64,000 nucleotides of DNA from Bacteroidota bacterium (GTDB lineage: Bacteria > Bacteroidota > Bacteroidia > Sphingobacteriales > Sphingobacteriaceae): the NCBI GenBank assembly GCA_013289045.1, contig JABDAU010000005.1:19116-83115 (forward strand), written 5' to 3'. The position numbers and the translations under genes were made by a program. The notes beneath the pieces were generated by a model that was given only the letters and a program-made list of their open reading frames with translations, was not told the DNA's origin and did no database searches. Positions 28,864-41,306 of this stretch are shown one piece after another (within the stretch, counting starts at the first letter, position 1; each line of letters starts with the position of its first letter).

Positions 28864-29953
28864 TTACTTATCACCGCCAAACTCCATCAGATAAGCTTTC
28901 AGGAAATCATCCAGATCTCCGTCTAAAACAGCGGCCGCGTTTGAGGTTTCGTAATCGGTACGCAGATCTTTCACCAGTTTATACGGGTGGAGTACATAAT
29001 TCCTGATCTGCGACCCCCATTCTATCTTCTTTTTGTTGCCCTCTATGGCATTGCTGGTTTCCTGCCGTTTGCGCATCTCTATCTCGTATAACTGCGATTT
29101 CAGCAAACGGATAGCGTTATCTTTATTCTGCAACTGCGACCGCGATTCCTGGTTTTTGATGATAATGCCCGATGGCTTGTGGTACAACCGAACGGCAGTT
29201 TCCACCTTATTTACGTTCTGACCGCCTGCACCTCCCGAACGGAAAGTTTCAAACTCTATATCTGCCGGGTTAATGTCTATCTCAATGGTATCATCAACCA
29301 GCGGGTACACGTATACAGATGCAAATGAAGTGTGCCTTTTTGCGTTCGAATCGAACGGCGAGATCCGCACCAAACGGTGAACGCCATTCTCTCCTTTTAA
29401 ATAGCCATAAGCAAACTCGCCTTCAATTTGCAAGGTAACGGTTTTAACCCCGGCCACGTCACCTTCCTGGAAATCCTGCTCGGTAACTTTATAGCCGCTT
29501 TTTTCGCCCCACATAATATACATGCGCATCAGCATGCCTGCCCAGTCGCAGCTTTCGGTACCACCTGCACCGGCAGTGATCTGCAATACGGCGTTCAGCT
29601 GGTCTTCTTCGGCTGACAGCATGTTTTTAAATTCCAGCTCTTCCACCGCTTTAGTGGCTGCGTCAAACTGCTCCTTCATTTCGGCTTCAGTTGCATCGCC
29701 GCCCTGGTAAAATTCATACATTACGCCGGCGTCTTCCACAACAGCTTCAACCTTCTGGAAGGCGTCTGTCCATACTTTTTTGGTTTTGATGGAAGCGAGT
29801 ACCTTTTCGGCCTCTTTGGGGTGGTCCCAAAAATGCGGGCCGATGGTTATTTCCTGTTCTTTTTGTAGTGCATCGAGTTTAGTATCGATGTCAAAGATGC
29901 CTCCTCAGGGAAGTTACTCTATCCCTTAAATCCTGGATCTGTTCTTTAGTCAT
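28864..29953 (-). CDS. prfB: peptide chain release factor 2, expressed by +1 programmed frameshift
   Basis: [23 protein letters not shown] then +1 frame [16 protein letters not shown]...; CTT-TGA-C at 29890-29896 with upstream [23 protein letters not shown]. Confidence 0.95.
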
Positions 29954-30093
29954 TCGGCAAAGATATATTGGATTTTGGATTTCGAATGGGGGATTTCGGA
30001 TTTTTTCCAACTAATTCCGAAATCGAACATCCGAAATCCGAAATAAAAAAGGCCTGCCATACGGCAAGCCTTTATAAAGTAGTTAAAATATTG

Positions 30094-30543
30094 TTATGCT
30101 ACGGCAAGTTGCTTTAACAAAGCATCTGCGCGGTTTCCGCTTAGTTTTTGGATGAGTGAGCTTAAGGCAAACTCTTTATTCTGCTCGCTTTTTGATTCTT
30201 TGATGATCTCCTGCATTACCGGCGGGATCAATGCTTTTGCTATTTTCGCCGCTTCTGCCGGTGCTATCTGGTAATAGTTATTCAGTTTGTTGGCAAATTT
30301 TCGCTCCGCGTTTGATATAAGCGGGTTATTGAATACACCGGTAAACTGAAAATAATTTACGAGGTCTTTCAATTTACCACCTTCAACCTGGCCTTTCAGC
30401 ACCTCGATAATTGAGCTTGAAGCGTCATTTATCACAGCTTCACGGTTTTTTTCCGGTATCGCCGGATTGTCAATAACAGCCGTCCCGGCGTTATTTTTTA
30501 CAAGCAGATAGAGTTTTTCAAACATAGCAGATAAATTTTTCAA
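30094..30543 (-). CDS. hypothetical protein
   Basis: 149-aa intact helical ORF; start may be internal MFEKLYLLV. Confidence 0.6.
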   Translation of the reverse strand: MKNLSAMFEKLYLLVKNNAGTAVIDNPAIPEKNREAVINDASSSIIEVLKGQVEGGKLKDLVNYFQFTGVFNNPLISNAERKFANKLNNYYQIAPAEAAKIAKALIPPVMQEIIKESKSEQNKEFALSSLIQKLSGNRADALLKQLAVA

Positions 30544-30756
30544 TTGAATTAAGAAAATGGTGATAAAATCATATTTTCTTTATCATATGGACAAATATAG
30601 TAAATAAAAGTTTTTAATTTGTAAAGAAAATGCAATAATTTTTCAAAAAATCGCAATTTACTAAGTGTAAAACAAACACTAAGAGGGGTGTGTTAATTAT
30701 ACACGATTATATACAAATTGTAAACTTTCAGATTAATACTTCTCCTCGGTTTATAA

Positions 30757-32433
<1,677 letters not shown>

Positions 32434-32436
32434 AAA

Positions 32437-32498
32437 GTTTGCAGTTTACAGTTGGCTGTTCGCTTAGTTCAGCCAACTGCAAACTCTTAACTGCAAAC
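32437..32498. repeat. TTTGCAGT-family inverted repeat
   Basis: GTTTGCAGTT..CAGTTGGCTG / CAGCCAACTG..AACTGCAAAC, perfect arms. Confidence 0.9.
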
Positions 32499-32503
32499 TC
32501 CTC

Positions 32504-33595
32504 TTACTTCTTCACAAACTCTACCTGGTACAAATGCGGCCATTTTTTACCGGTGATAAATATCCTCTTACCAACAGCATCATAAGCAATACCATTCAGC
32601 ACATCAGCATTTGGCGCACGCTGGTCTTCAGGGTAAAGTTTGGTAAGATCTATCCTTTGCTGTATTGCACCGGTTTTGGGGTCGATAACTAAAATCTCGT
32701 TGGTTTGGTAATGGTTAGCGTATATTTTACCATCAATGTATTCCAGCTCGTTGATCGAGTCGACCGCTTGTTTATCGTTGTAAACATCAATATAGCCCGT
32801 GGTTCTCCAGGCATCTTTACTAATGAACCAGATGCGGTTGGTGCTGTCGTCCATGTAAAGCTTGCTGCCGTCAAAACACATGCCCCAGCCTTCGGCACCT
32901 ATGTTATTAGCAAAGGTATTTAACAGTTTAAAAGTGTTTTTATCGTACACGTATCCGATCCGCGATTTCCAGCTCAGCTGGATGATCTTATCGCCGACAA
33001 TGGATATGCCTTCGCCAAATATCGTTGGGTCTACCATTACCTTTTGCAGCACCTTGCCGGTGTTCAGATCCGTCTTTCGCAAGCTCGACTGGCCGATAGA
33101 AAGATCAGCCTTTTCACCCGGAGGGGACTGTGACTGACCGCCGCCGCTTTCGTACAAAAATCCATCCTGGTACAGCAAGCCCTCAGTGTAGCAACTGGTG
33201 TCGTGCGGAAATACTTTTACTACTTTATAAGTAAGTTCCTCTGGCGCTTTGGCAGCCATTAATACAATGTTGGTTGACACTTCCTGCGCTTGCCCGCCGA
33301 CATAAACTTTGGCGGTGATGAGCTTATTGCCTAACCGCATAGTATCAGTTTTCAGGGTAAGCGCTGATGAATCCTTACGGGAAGTAAACCTTGCCGAATC
33401 AAGCAGGTAAACCACAGAATCAATTTTTGCACCGGATAGGTTCAAACTCACCTTTACCGGGTCGCCGGCCTTGTAGGAAGTTCCGGCATCAGGCGACATG
33501 GTGATATTGGTGGGTGGCGTATTATGTTTGCAACCGTAATAACCGAAAGTTATTAATACAGCAGCAGCGACAAACAGCTTTATTCTTTTATTCAT
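32504..33595 (-). CDS. glutaminyl-peptide cyclotransferase-like lipoprotein
   Basis: VVKVFPHDTSCYTEGLLYQDGFLYESGG...NELEYIDGKIYANHYQTNEILVIDPKTG. Confidence 0.9.
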   Translation of the reverse strand: MNKRIKLFVAAAVLITFGYYGCKHNTPPTNITMSPDAGTSYKAGDPVKVSLNLSGAKIDSVVYLLDSARFTSRKDSSALTLKTDTMRLGNKLITAKVYVGGQAQEVSTNIVLMAAKAPEELTYKVVKVFPHDTSCYTEGLLYQDGFLYESGGGQSQSPPGEKADLSIGQSSLRKTDLNTGKVLQKVMVDPTIFGEGISIVGDKIIQLSWKSRIGYVYDKNTFKLLNTFANNIGAEGWGMCFDGSKLYMDDSTNRIWFISKDAWRTTGYIDVYNDKQAVDSINELEYIDGKIYANHYQTNEILVIDPKTGAIQQRIDLTKLYPEDQRAPNADVLNGIAYDAVGKRIFITGKKWPHLYQVEFVKK

Positions 33596-33603
33596 GATTC
33601 AAT

Positions 33604-33969
33604 TTAAGTATGAGGCCAAAACGCGTCTTCAATATGCTTTATTTTATAGTTCCCGTTTTTATCAAACAACAGCGAAATAATATCAAAACGTACCTCGCCT
33701 TCATGGTTCATCAGGTAAATGTATTCGTCGGCGGCTTCCACCAGCAGGCGTTGCTTGCGGGCATCCACAAAATCTTCCGGTTCGCCAAAACCGTTGCCTG
33801 TGCGTGCTTTCACCTCGGCAAATATAATAACCTTGTCTTTATAAGCTATTAAATCTACCTCGGCTTTGCCATGCGTCCAATTTTCGTCCAGTATTTCATA
33901 ACCGGTATTTTCCAGTAAAGTTTTTGCAAGCTGTTCGCCTTTACGGCCCAGTTCCAGGTGTTGGGCCAT
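33604..33969 (-). CDS. YraN/UPF0102 family endonuclease-like protein
   Basis: LELGRKGEQLAKTLLENTGYEILDENWTHGKAEVDLIAYKDKVIIFAEVKAR. Confidence 0.9.
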   Translation of the reverse strand: MAQHLELGRKGEQLAKTLLENTGYEILDENWTHGKAEVDLIAYKDKVIIFAEVKARTGNGFGEPEDFVDARKQRLLVEAADEYIYLMNHEGEVRFDIISLLFDKNGNYKIKHIEDAFWPHT

Positions 33970-35903
33970 TATTTGAGGATTACGGAACCTAAATAATCGG
34001 ATATGTTTTTCTCCACCTTTTTCATATGCACATACTGGTTGAGCAATATTTCCTGGTCATTCTCACTTTCGGTGGTCTGCAATTCGCTGCGCAGCCTGTC
34101 GAGTATTTTGCCAACTTTTTGCTTTTTTAGATGGAAGATAGCGCCGAGAATGGTCGCCTTCATGTTCACCTGCTCATCGGGCACCGTGATCTTATGCATC
34201 TCGTACCAGTTCTCGCTAAGCGTATATTTTGATGCGATGAGCGTTACGGTAATGTCCACAATTTCCTTTTCAGGATAATGGATAAAGAACTGTTCTTCGG
34301 GCAAAACTCCATTTTCCACCTCCTGCCGGTAAATTTCCATAAAGCGCTTTACAGGCGGATAGTCGAACTCTACATCGCTCAATTCAGCTACCATAAATGG
34401 CCCGATATACGTATTGGCAATACCATCCCAATCGATCATGCGGCTGCCGTATAACAAAAGCAGGCGGATGATCTCCTTTTCCTGGGTCGAGTCGTCTTTA
34501 GGTTTCGATTCCTCAATTTCCTGCGCGTAAAGTTCATCCGGCGGCGGCAGTTCTTCCGGTTGATAGCGTTGTGCTTGCTGCTGCGAGTTTTTTTTCGCTT
34601 TAGCCATTCGCATCTTATTCAGCTCGGTTAACAGCGCGCGCTCATCTATTTTCAGTTGGTAACTGCACTCTTTAATAAATACGGAGGCTTTGATGGAATC
34701 AGGTATCTTAGCAATACTTTCCACGATCTCGCGGATAACTTCCGCCCTCTTTATCGGGTCATTACCCGCATCTTTTAGCAGGATATCAGTTTTATAAAGT
34801 ATGAAATCCTTACGGGTATCGGTTATATATTTTTTAAAGGCGGCGGTACCTACACTGCGTACATAGCTATCCGGATCGTGTCCGTCAGGAAACAGCACTA
34901 CCTTCACATTCAGACCCTCCTCCAAAATCATATCCAACCCACGCAGCGAAGCTTTGATACCTGCAGCATCGCCATCATAAAGAATAGTGATATTTTTAGT
35001 GAGGCGACCGATCAGCCTGATCTGCTCCACCGTAAGCGATGTGCCTGACGAGGCCACTACGTTCTCTATCCCGGCCTGGTGAACAGAGATCACATCGGCA
35101 TAACCCTCCACCAAAAGGCAATTATCCTCTTCGCGGATAGCCTTTTTGGCAAAGTAAAGGCCATACAAAACGCTTGACTTATGGTAGATCTCCGACTCCG
35201 GCGAGTTGACATATTTAGGCGAGTTCTTGTCATTCTTTAGCGTACGTCCGCCAAAGGCGATCACCCTACCCGTAAAGCTGTGGATGGGGAACATCACCCT
35301 CCCGCGCCAGCGGTCATATAATGAGCCGTTGTCGCGTTTAATGGATAACCCTGTTTCTTCTAAATATTGCGGCAAGTAACCATCCTTTATCGCTTGCCCG
35401 CTGAATGCCTCCCATTGATCGGGCGAGTAACCCAACTCAAATTTCTTGATGGTATCGTTATTAAAACCCCGCTCTTTAAAATAGCTCAGGCCGATGTTCC
35501 GGCCTTCTTCAGTTTCCAATAAGGTATCGTGGAAAAATTTGGTGGCGTAAGTGGTAACAATCATCAGGGCCTCGCGACGGTTCTCGGCTTCGCGATTCTC
35601 TGGTGATGTAATTGTTTCTTCGACCTCAATCCCGTACTTTTTCGCCAGCCATTTCAACGCTTCGGGATAGGTGAACTTTTCCAATTCCATTAAAAAGGTT
35701 ACGACCGTGCCACCTTTTCCTGAAGAGAAATCATGAAAAATACCTTTAACAGGAGAAACCGTAAATGATGGCGTCCGCTCATTACTGAACGGCGAAAGGC
35801 CCACGTAATTAGCGCCGCGCTTCTTTAATTGCACAAATTCCCCTATCACCTCCACAATATCTGTGGCTTCCATAATGCGGTCGATAGTGGGTTTCGTGAT
35901 CAT
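33969..35903 (-). CDS. dnaG: DNA primase
   Basis: MITKPTIDRIMEATDIVEVIGEFVQLKKRGANYVGLSPFSNERTPSFTV...; LLVEGYADVISVHQAGIENVVASSGTSLT; ITILYDGDAAGIKASLRGLD. Confidence 0.95.
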   Translation of the reverse strand: MITKPTIDRIMEATDIVEVIGEFVQLKKRGANYVGLSPFSNERTPSFTVSPVKGIFHDFSSGKGGTVVTFLMELEKFTYPEALKWLAKKYGIEVEETITSPENREAENRREALMIVTTYATKFFHDTLLETEEGRNIGLSYFKERGFNNDTIKKFELGYSPDQWEAFSGQAIKDGYLPQYLEETGLSIKRDNGSLYDRWRGRVMFPIHSFTGRVIAFGGRTLKNDKNSPKYVNSPESEIYHKSSVLYGLYFAKKAIREEDNCLLVEGYADVISVHQAGIENVVASSGTSLTVEQIRLIGRLTKNITILYDGDAAGIKASLRGLDMILEEGLNVKVVLFPDGHDPDSYVRSVGTAAFKKYITDTRKDFILYKTDILLKDAGNDPIKRAEVIREIVESIAKIPDSIKASVFIKECSYQLKIDERALLTELNKMRMAKAKKNSQQQAQRYQPEELPPPDELYAQEIEESKPKDDSTQEKEIIRLLLLYGSRMIDWDGIANTYIGPFMVAELSDVEFDYPPVKRFMEIYRQEVENGVLPEEQFFIHYPEKEIVDITVTLIASKYTLSENWYEMHKITVPDEQVNMKATILGAIFHLKKQKVGKILDRLRSELQTTESENDQEILLNQYVHMKKVEKNISDYLGSVILK

Positions 35904-35964
35904 TGCCGGGTTGCAAATGTAGGGCAAAAGCCCGTTGTATTTTAACAAAGGTTAAGATACAATT

Positions 35965-36822
35965 TTATTTTATTGATTGCCGGGGATTTAAAAATGTTAT
36001 GGCTATGCCGGCGAGCATGATCACGCTGCCGATGATCTCGTTCAGCACCAAACGTTCGCTCAAAAGCAACGCGGCCAGCAGCCCGGCAAATACGGTTTGA
36101 CTAAGTAGTGAGATAGAAACGCGGGTAGGCTCCATGTGATGGATGGAATAGTTTATGGTTAGCCAGCCCAATAACTGGCAAACTACGCCCATTCCGATAA
36201 AGCAGAGCCACACTTTTGAGGAAAATCCCACGACCGGGTTGCCTGTACAAAGGCAGGTGATCAACAGAAACACGCTCGCGCCAAGCATGCTGTAAAACAT
36301 AAACGGAAACACGTCCAGTTTGGAGCGGGATTTTTTAGTGATGAGGATATACGCGGCGTAAAATATACTGGCAAGCACGGCCAATAAAATGCCAGCATTC
36401 AATTCGAGGTGCAGGATGTGCCCTGCGCCAACCAGCAATATCATACCTGCAATGGCGATCAGCGTACCGATCCAGAACGACCTGCCAACTTTCTTTTTCA
36501 GGAAGAAAAAAGTGAATAATCCTACCCAAAGCGGCGCCAGGTTAGCAATAAGCGTTGAGACCGTTGCGCTGATCTTCAATAAAGAAATATTCCAAACTGC
36601 AATGTCCATTGCAAAAGTAAAGCCCGCCAACAAGGCTACCCACATGTGCCGCCTGTCTATCCTGATATGTTTTTTGATAATGCAGTATGGCAGCAAACAG
36701 ATCCAAGCAATAAAAACCCTGTAAAATGCCCCGCTAATGGGCGCAACGCCAGCCAGTTTTACAAATATGGGCGAAAAGGAGATGCACAAAATGCCTATGC
36801 CGAGGCTTAATCTGGGGTTCAT
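35965..36822 (-). CDS. EamA/DMT-family transporter
   Basis: 10-TM pattern, two repeats, C-terminal LLLSERLVLNEIIGSVIMLAGI. Confidence 0.9.
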   Translation of the reverse strand: MNPRLSLGIGILCISFSPIFVKLAGVAPISGAFYRVFIAWICLLPYCIIKKHIRIDRRHMWVALLAGFTFAMDIAVWNISLLKISATVSTLIANLAPLWVGLFTFFFLKKKVGRSFWIGTLIAIAGMILLVGAGHILHLELNAGILLAVLASIFYAAYILITKKSRSKLDVFPFMFYSMLGASVFLLITCLCTGNPVVGFSSKVWLCFIGMGVVCQLLGWLTINYSIHHMEPTRVSISLLSQTVFAGLLAALLLSERLVLNEIIGSVIMLAGIAITFLNPRQSIK

Positions 36823-36941
36823 GATAAATGCAAACTTACATAACCACCGGGCTAATTACTGTTAGCTTAGGACAATAAAAAGATCGATAATTGTAGCAAC
36901 CGGCGCTTGATTTTCGTAATTCCTTGTATATTTAAATTACG

Positions 36942-37460
36942 ATGAAAAAATCTATTTACCTTATCACAACAATAGCCCTGTTATGCTCAGCCTGCGGGCA
37001 TGGTTATATTCGCCCATGCTGTGTAGCCAACGTAGGAGCACGCACAACCCAGCTATTGGCTCAACGCGACAGTTCGGCATATATGACCAGGCACATCACG
37101 GCGGTTTTAAAAAACGACTCTATAACCCTTAGTGGCAGTGGGCAACCGGGTTCAGTAGGAAACAATGTTTTACTCGATTCGATCTACATCCGGTTTAAAT
37201 TTACCGATACCGGCACATATGACCTGAGCAATGCAAAGATCGCTTATGCAACTATTTTGGGGCCCGATGCCAATATAGAGCCGAATAGCGTGATCACGTG
37301 GTACAAATTAGATAATTCGGCGACAAATACTTTAAAGGTGGCCCAATACGACAAGGGTAATAACTGGGTGGTGGGCTACTTCAATCTGCATTTTTTAGCC
37401 AACGGACAACCGGACGTAAGCTTTTCAAACGGGGTTTTTTACGCATCGCTAAAGAAATAA
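36942..37460 (+). CDS. hypothetical lipoprotein
   Basis: Lipobox-like MKKSIYLITTIALLCSACGHG. Confidence 0.65.
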   Translation: MKKSIYLITTIALLCSACGHGYIRPCCVANVGARTTQLLAQRDSSAYMTRHITAVLKNDSITLSGSGQPGSVGNNVLLDSIYIRFKFTDTGTYDLSNAKIAYATILGPDANIEPNSVITWYKLDNSATNTLKVAQYDKGNNWVVGYFNLHFLANGQPDVSFSNGVFYASLKK

Positions 37461-37478
37461 GGTTGTTATAATCAGAGA

Positions 37479-37841
37479 TCAAAGCTCTGCCAGAAATATT
37501 TCGGCGGGTATGTCCAAAAAGCGATGCAGGCCTTTAGCCATTTTCAAAGTCAGTTCTTTTTTTCCCGCCAAAACCAGCGAAACGTAGCTTTTGGAACCTA
37601 TGATAGGCTCCAGGTCTTTGTGCTTCAGGCCTTTTTCTTTCAATTTTAGTTTAACAACATCAATGGGATCGGGGTCAGGCAATGTATAATTTCTATCCTC
37701 ATAATCCTTCACAAGCAGTAATAATATATCCAGTTCATCGCTTTCAGGAGTTCCTTCTTCTGCGTGAAATATCTCAATTGTGCGCCTGAGAGCTTCTTTA
37801 TATTCTTTTTCGGTTTTTAATATTTTCAAAGTATTGATCAT
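37479..37841 (-). CDS. HigA-like XRE-family antitoxin/regulator
   Basis: VKLKLKEKGLKHKDLEPIIGSKSYVSLVLAGKKELTLKMAKGLHRFLDIPAEIFL. Confidence 0.85.
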   Translation of the reverse strand: MINTLKILKTEKEYKEALRRTIEIFHAEEGTPESDELDILLLLVKDYEDRNYTLPDPDPIDVVKLKLKEKGLKHKDLEPIIGSKSYVSLVLAGKKELTLKMAKGLHRFLDIPAEIFLAEL

Positions 37842-37937
37842 ATAAACAAATCTATTTAAAAGTTACGCGTAGTAAAGAATAGAATCTGCTTTACATTATA
37901 AATTGTATTTTTGCCGTTCAAAAATTAAAATTCATAT

Positions 37938-39476
37938 ATGAGCCAGCGGGTAAAAATTAAAGAAATTTTAGATAAAGTAGCACCTTTTGGTATTTTCATT
38001 ACTCCTCTTACTGTTGATACAACTCTTATAGATGACCTATATCCAAAATCTAATATTGACGAAATAAAAATTGGTAACAATATTACCATCAAGGGCTGGA
38101 TCCGATCTTTCCGTAACAACCAGTTTATTGCTTTAAATGATGGCTCAACCAATAATAACCTGCAGGTGGTTGTCGATTTTGAAAACACCGACGCCGCCCT
38201 GCTGAAACGGCTTACCACCGGCGCTGCCATCAGCGTTACCGGGCAGTTGGTAGCTTCTTTAGGCAAAGGACAAAAGGTCGAGGTAAAAGCCACCAGTATT
38301 GAGATATTGGGCGATTGCGATCCGGAGAAATACCCGCTGCAATTAAAAAACCGCCCAAGTTTGGAATACCTGCGCGAGATTGCACACCTGCGTTTCCGTA
38401 CCAATACGTTCGGCGCGGTGTTTCGCGTGCGTAACAGCCTGTCATTTGCGGTGCACCAGTTTTTCCAGGAACGTGGTTTTGTTTACCTGCATACGCCAAT
38501 CATTACCGCATCGGATGCGGAGGGTGCCGGCGAAACTTTCCACGTAACCAACTTCGATTTGCTGAACCCGCCAAAGACAGAGAACGGTGAAATCAACTAC
38601 AAGGAAGATTTCTTTGGCCGTGCCACCAACCTTACCGTTTCCGGTCAGCTGGAAGGCGAGTTGGGCGCAATGGCTTTGAGTGATATTTACACTTTCGGCC
38701 CAACTTTCAGGGCGGAAAATTCGAATACTACACGCCACCTGGCGGAGTTCTGGATGATAGAGCCTGAAATGGCTTTCTATGACCTGAACGACAACATGGA
38801 CCTGGCTGAAGCATTGCTGAAATATGTGATCCGTTACGCTTTAGACAAAAACCTTGACGATCTTGAATTTTTAAGTCAGCGTTTGTCCGAAGAGGAAAAA
38901 CAGAAGCCACAAAACGAGCGCTCGGAAATGAGTTTGCTGGATAAGCTGCAGTTTTGTTTGGACAACAGCTTTGAGCGCCTTACTTATACCGAAGCTATCG
39001 ATATCCTGAAGGATTCGACCCCGAACAAGAAGAAAAAATTCCAATACCTGGTTGAAGGCTGGGGTACCGACCTGCAATCTGAGCATGAACGCTATTTGGT
39101 AGAAAAACATTTCAAAAAGCCGGTGATCCTGACTGATTATCCCAAAGAGATCAAAGCATTCTACATGCGCCAAAACGAACCTGATGCACAAGGCCGCGAA
39201 ACTGTACGCGCCATGGATATCCTGTTCCCGGGTATCGGCGAGATCGTGGGCGGCTCGCAGCGCGAGGAGCGCTTGGACAAGCTGGAGCAACGCATGGATG
39301 AAATGGGCATACCAAAAGAAGAGCTGTGGTGGTATTTGGATACCCGCCGTTTCGGCTCATGCCCGCATGCCGGTTTTGGTTTGGGCTTTGAGCGTTTAGT
39401 ATTGTTTGTTACCGGCATGGGTAACATCCGGGATGTGATCCCATTCCCAAGGTTCCCGAAAAATGCGGAATTTTAG
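37938..39476 (+). CDS. asnS: asparaginyl-tRNA synthetase
   Basis: [88 protein letters not shown]. Confidence 0.95.
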   Translation: MSQRVKIKEILDKVAPFGIFITPLTVDTTLIDDLYPKSNIDEIKIGNNITIKGWIRSFRNNQFIALNDGSTNNNLQVVVDFENTDAALLKRLTTGAAISVTGQLVASLGKGQKVEVKATSIEILGDCDPEKYPLQLKNRPSLEYLREIAHLRFRTNTFGAVFRVRNSLSFAVHQFFQERGFVYLHTPIITASDAEGAGETFHVTNFDLLNPPKTENGEINYKEDFFGRATNLTVSGQLEGELGAMALSDIYTFGPTFRAENSNTTRHLAEFWMIEPEMAFYDLNDNMDLAEALLKYVIRYALDKNLDDLEFLSQRLSEEEKQKPQNERSEMSLLDKLQFCLDNSFERLTYTEAIDILKDSTPNKKKKFQYLVEGWGTDLQSEHERYLVEKHFKKPVILTDYPKEIKAFYMRQNEPDAQGRETVRAMDILFPGIGEIVGGSQREERLDKLEQRMDEMGIPKEELWWYLDTRRFGSCPHAGFGLGFERLVLFVTGMGNIRDVIPFPRFPKNAEF

Positions 39477-39513
39477 TTGGGATTTCACCGATTTGGGTTT
39501 GGGATTACACTGA

Positions 39514-39780
39514 TTGAAGATTTTAATGATCACACTTGAAAAAGTTAAAATATATGCCAGCTTTAATGGTGATGGTGACTTATATTTTCAGTCTAAGCAT
39601 TCACAGCCTTTGATATTTGGTGGAAACGAATGGGGATTGATCGATGATTTGATTCAGGATTATATTATTGCAAAAAATGGTCATGCTTCAACTTCATTTA
39701 TTGAAGCACTGAATGAAAAGGCTTTGGTAATTTGTGATAGCCCTGAAACGATTGATTTTCTTAAATCAATTGCATACTAA
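39514..39780 (+). CDS. hypothetical protein
   Basis: 88-aa intact ORF. Confidence 0.5.
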   Translation: MKILMITLEKVKIYASFNGDGDLYFQSKHSQPLIFGGNEWGLIDDLIQDYIIAKNGHASTSFIEALNEKALVICDSPETIDFLKSIAY

Positions 39781-39782
39781 CG

Positions 39783-40232
39783 ATGCCCGCAATCGAGCTC
39801 CATACCCATATCAACGCCCCCATCGAAAAAGTTTTTGATCTTGCCCGGAGTATTGATCTGCACATACAATCCACCAAACAAACCGGCGAGCAGGCTATTG
39901 CAGGTCGCACGAGTGGACTGATCGGTTTAGGCGAAACCGTTACCTGGCGGGCGAAGCATTTCGGCATTTGGCAGGGACTGACCTCAAAGATCACTGTTTA
40001 TAACTACCCAACTTTTTTTGCGGATGAAATGGTAAAAGGCGCTTTCAAAAGCTTCCGGCATGAACATTATTTTTCAGTTGAAGGTAAAGGCACTTTGATG
40101 CGGGACGTGTTTGTTTTTGAATCGCCGTTTGGGATAGTTGGCCGGTTATTTAATTGGCTGATTTTGAAAAGGTATATGACGAGGTTTTTGTTGGAGCGGA
40201 ATAGGGTGATAAAGGAGACCGCTGAATTTTAA
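39783..40232 (+). CDS. SRPBCC-family protein
   Basis: IELHTHINAPIEKVFDLARSIDLH...GEKVTWRAKHFG-like; MRDVFVFESPFGIVGRLF. Confidence 0.85.
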   Translation: MPAIELHTHINAPIEKVFDLARSIDLHIQSTKQTGEQAIAGRTSGLIGLGETVTWRAKHFGIWQGLTSKITVYNYPTFFADEMVKGAFKSFRHEHYFSVEGKGTLMRDVFVFESPFGIVGRLFNWLILKRYMTRFLLERNRVIKETAEF

Positions 40233-40327
40233 TGTTTTTTTTGATTGCGTTGATTATAGGAGGTGTATTAATGGCCACGACGGATTATGAACTTGACATC
40301 GGTGTAATCCTTCCCAAATCGGTGTAA

Positions 40328-41260
40328 TCACCTCGTATACGCCTTTTGCACGATCAAGAAACTCGCATGCTCCGTTTTATGCAATGGTATGTCCCAATAA
40401 CCCTGGTAAGTGATCTTCGTCGGCACTAATTCCCCGTTCACATTGTTAAGCTCCATGTTCATTTTCACATCCAGGTCGATAAACAGGTTGTGATATTGGA
40501 GATTGACGTAACGCCCTAATATCTGGAAGGTGTTGATATCGAAAATGGTGGTCAGCTCTTTGATCACCACGTCATTGCCCTCCGTACTTTGCTTTTGCAC
40601 TACGCGGAAACGGTACACGGGTATCGTATCCAGATATGTTCCGCGCGCGAACTGGTAATCGTAAAACTGCCGCATGTCGGGCGAGAAGATCTCTGTTTTA
40701 TCGCTGATGAAAGGAATGCCGTTCACCCGGTGGCCCGGAGCGAAGATGAGCGTTTTCATCTTGTCCTTATAGGATTGATCTTTGCTATCGCCGGCAGGTT
40801 TTATACTGCCTCCGGTATTGTAGGTGGCGTTATAAGCTGCGGTAAATATATAATCGAACATATTCAGCGTGTATAGCTGGTATTTGCCGTCTTTTTTATA
40901 GAGTGTGCCGCTGTCGCGCTTCGCCAGGTATTCAATAACAGGCCTGCCTCCGGGACTGTAGGTGCGCTTTATTTTCCGGTAGATCTTACCGTTAATTTTA
41001 TTCTTTTTATCGTAGGTGTAGATGTAATTCTCAGCAATAAAGGAATATTTCTTCATGTTTCGAAAGGCCTGGTAAAAGCCGGTATCTGCTAATACAGCAT
41101 TGATAAAATCCTGTGCATTGAGATGATGGGCGTGGATGTTTACGATAGGTGTATCGATCACTATCGTACGGATGGTATCAGGATTGAAAGGTTTGTTTTG
41201 TGCTTTGAGGCTGAGTGCGAAAAACAGTAGGCTGAAGGAAAGAACGATGGTTTTTTTCAT
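40328..41260 (-). CDS. hypothetical secreted protein
   Basis: Signal peptide MKKTIVLSFSLLFFALSLKAQ; beta-rich. Confidence 0.65.
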   Translation of the reverse strand: MKKTIVLSFSLLFFALSLKAQNKPFNPDTIRTIVIDTPIVNIHAHHLNAQDFINAVLADTGFYQAFRNMKKYSFIAENYIYTYDKKNKINGKIYRKIKRTYSPGGRPVIEYLAKRDSGTLYKKDGKYQLYTLNMFDYIFTAAYNATYNTGGSIKPAGDSKDQSYKDKMKTLIFAPGHRVNGIPFISDKTEIFSPDMRQFYDYQFARGTYLDTIPVYRFRVVQKQSTEGNDVVIKELTTIFDINTFQILGRYVNLQYHNLFIDLDVKMNMELNNVNGELVPTKITYQGYWDIPLHKTEHASFLIVQKAYTR

Positions 41261-41306
41261 AAGAAAAGTGGCTATGAACTATGAACCATCAACTATGAAC
41301 TATTAA

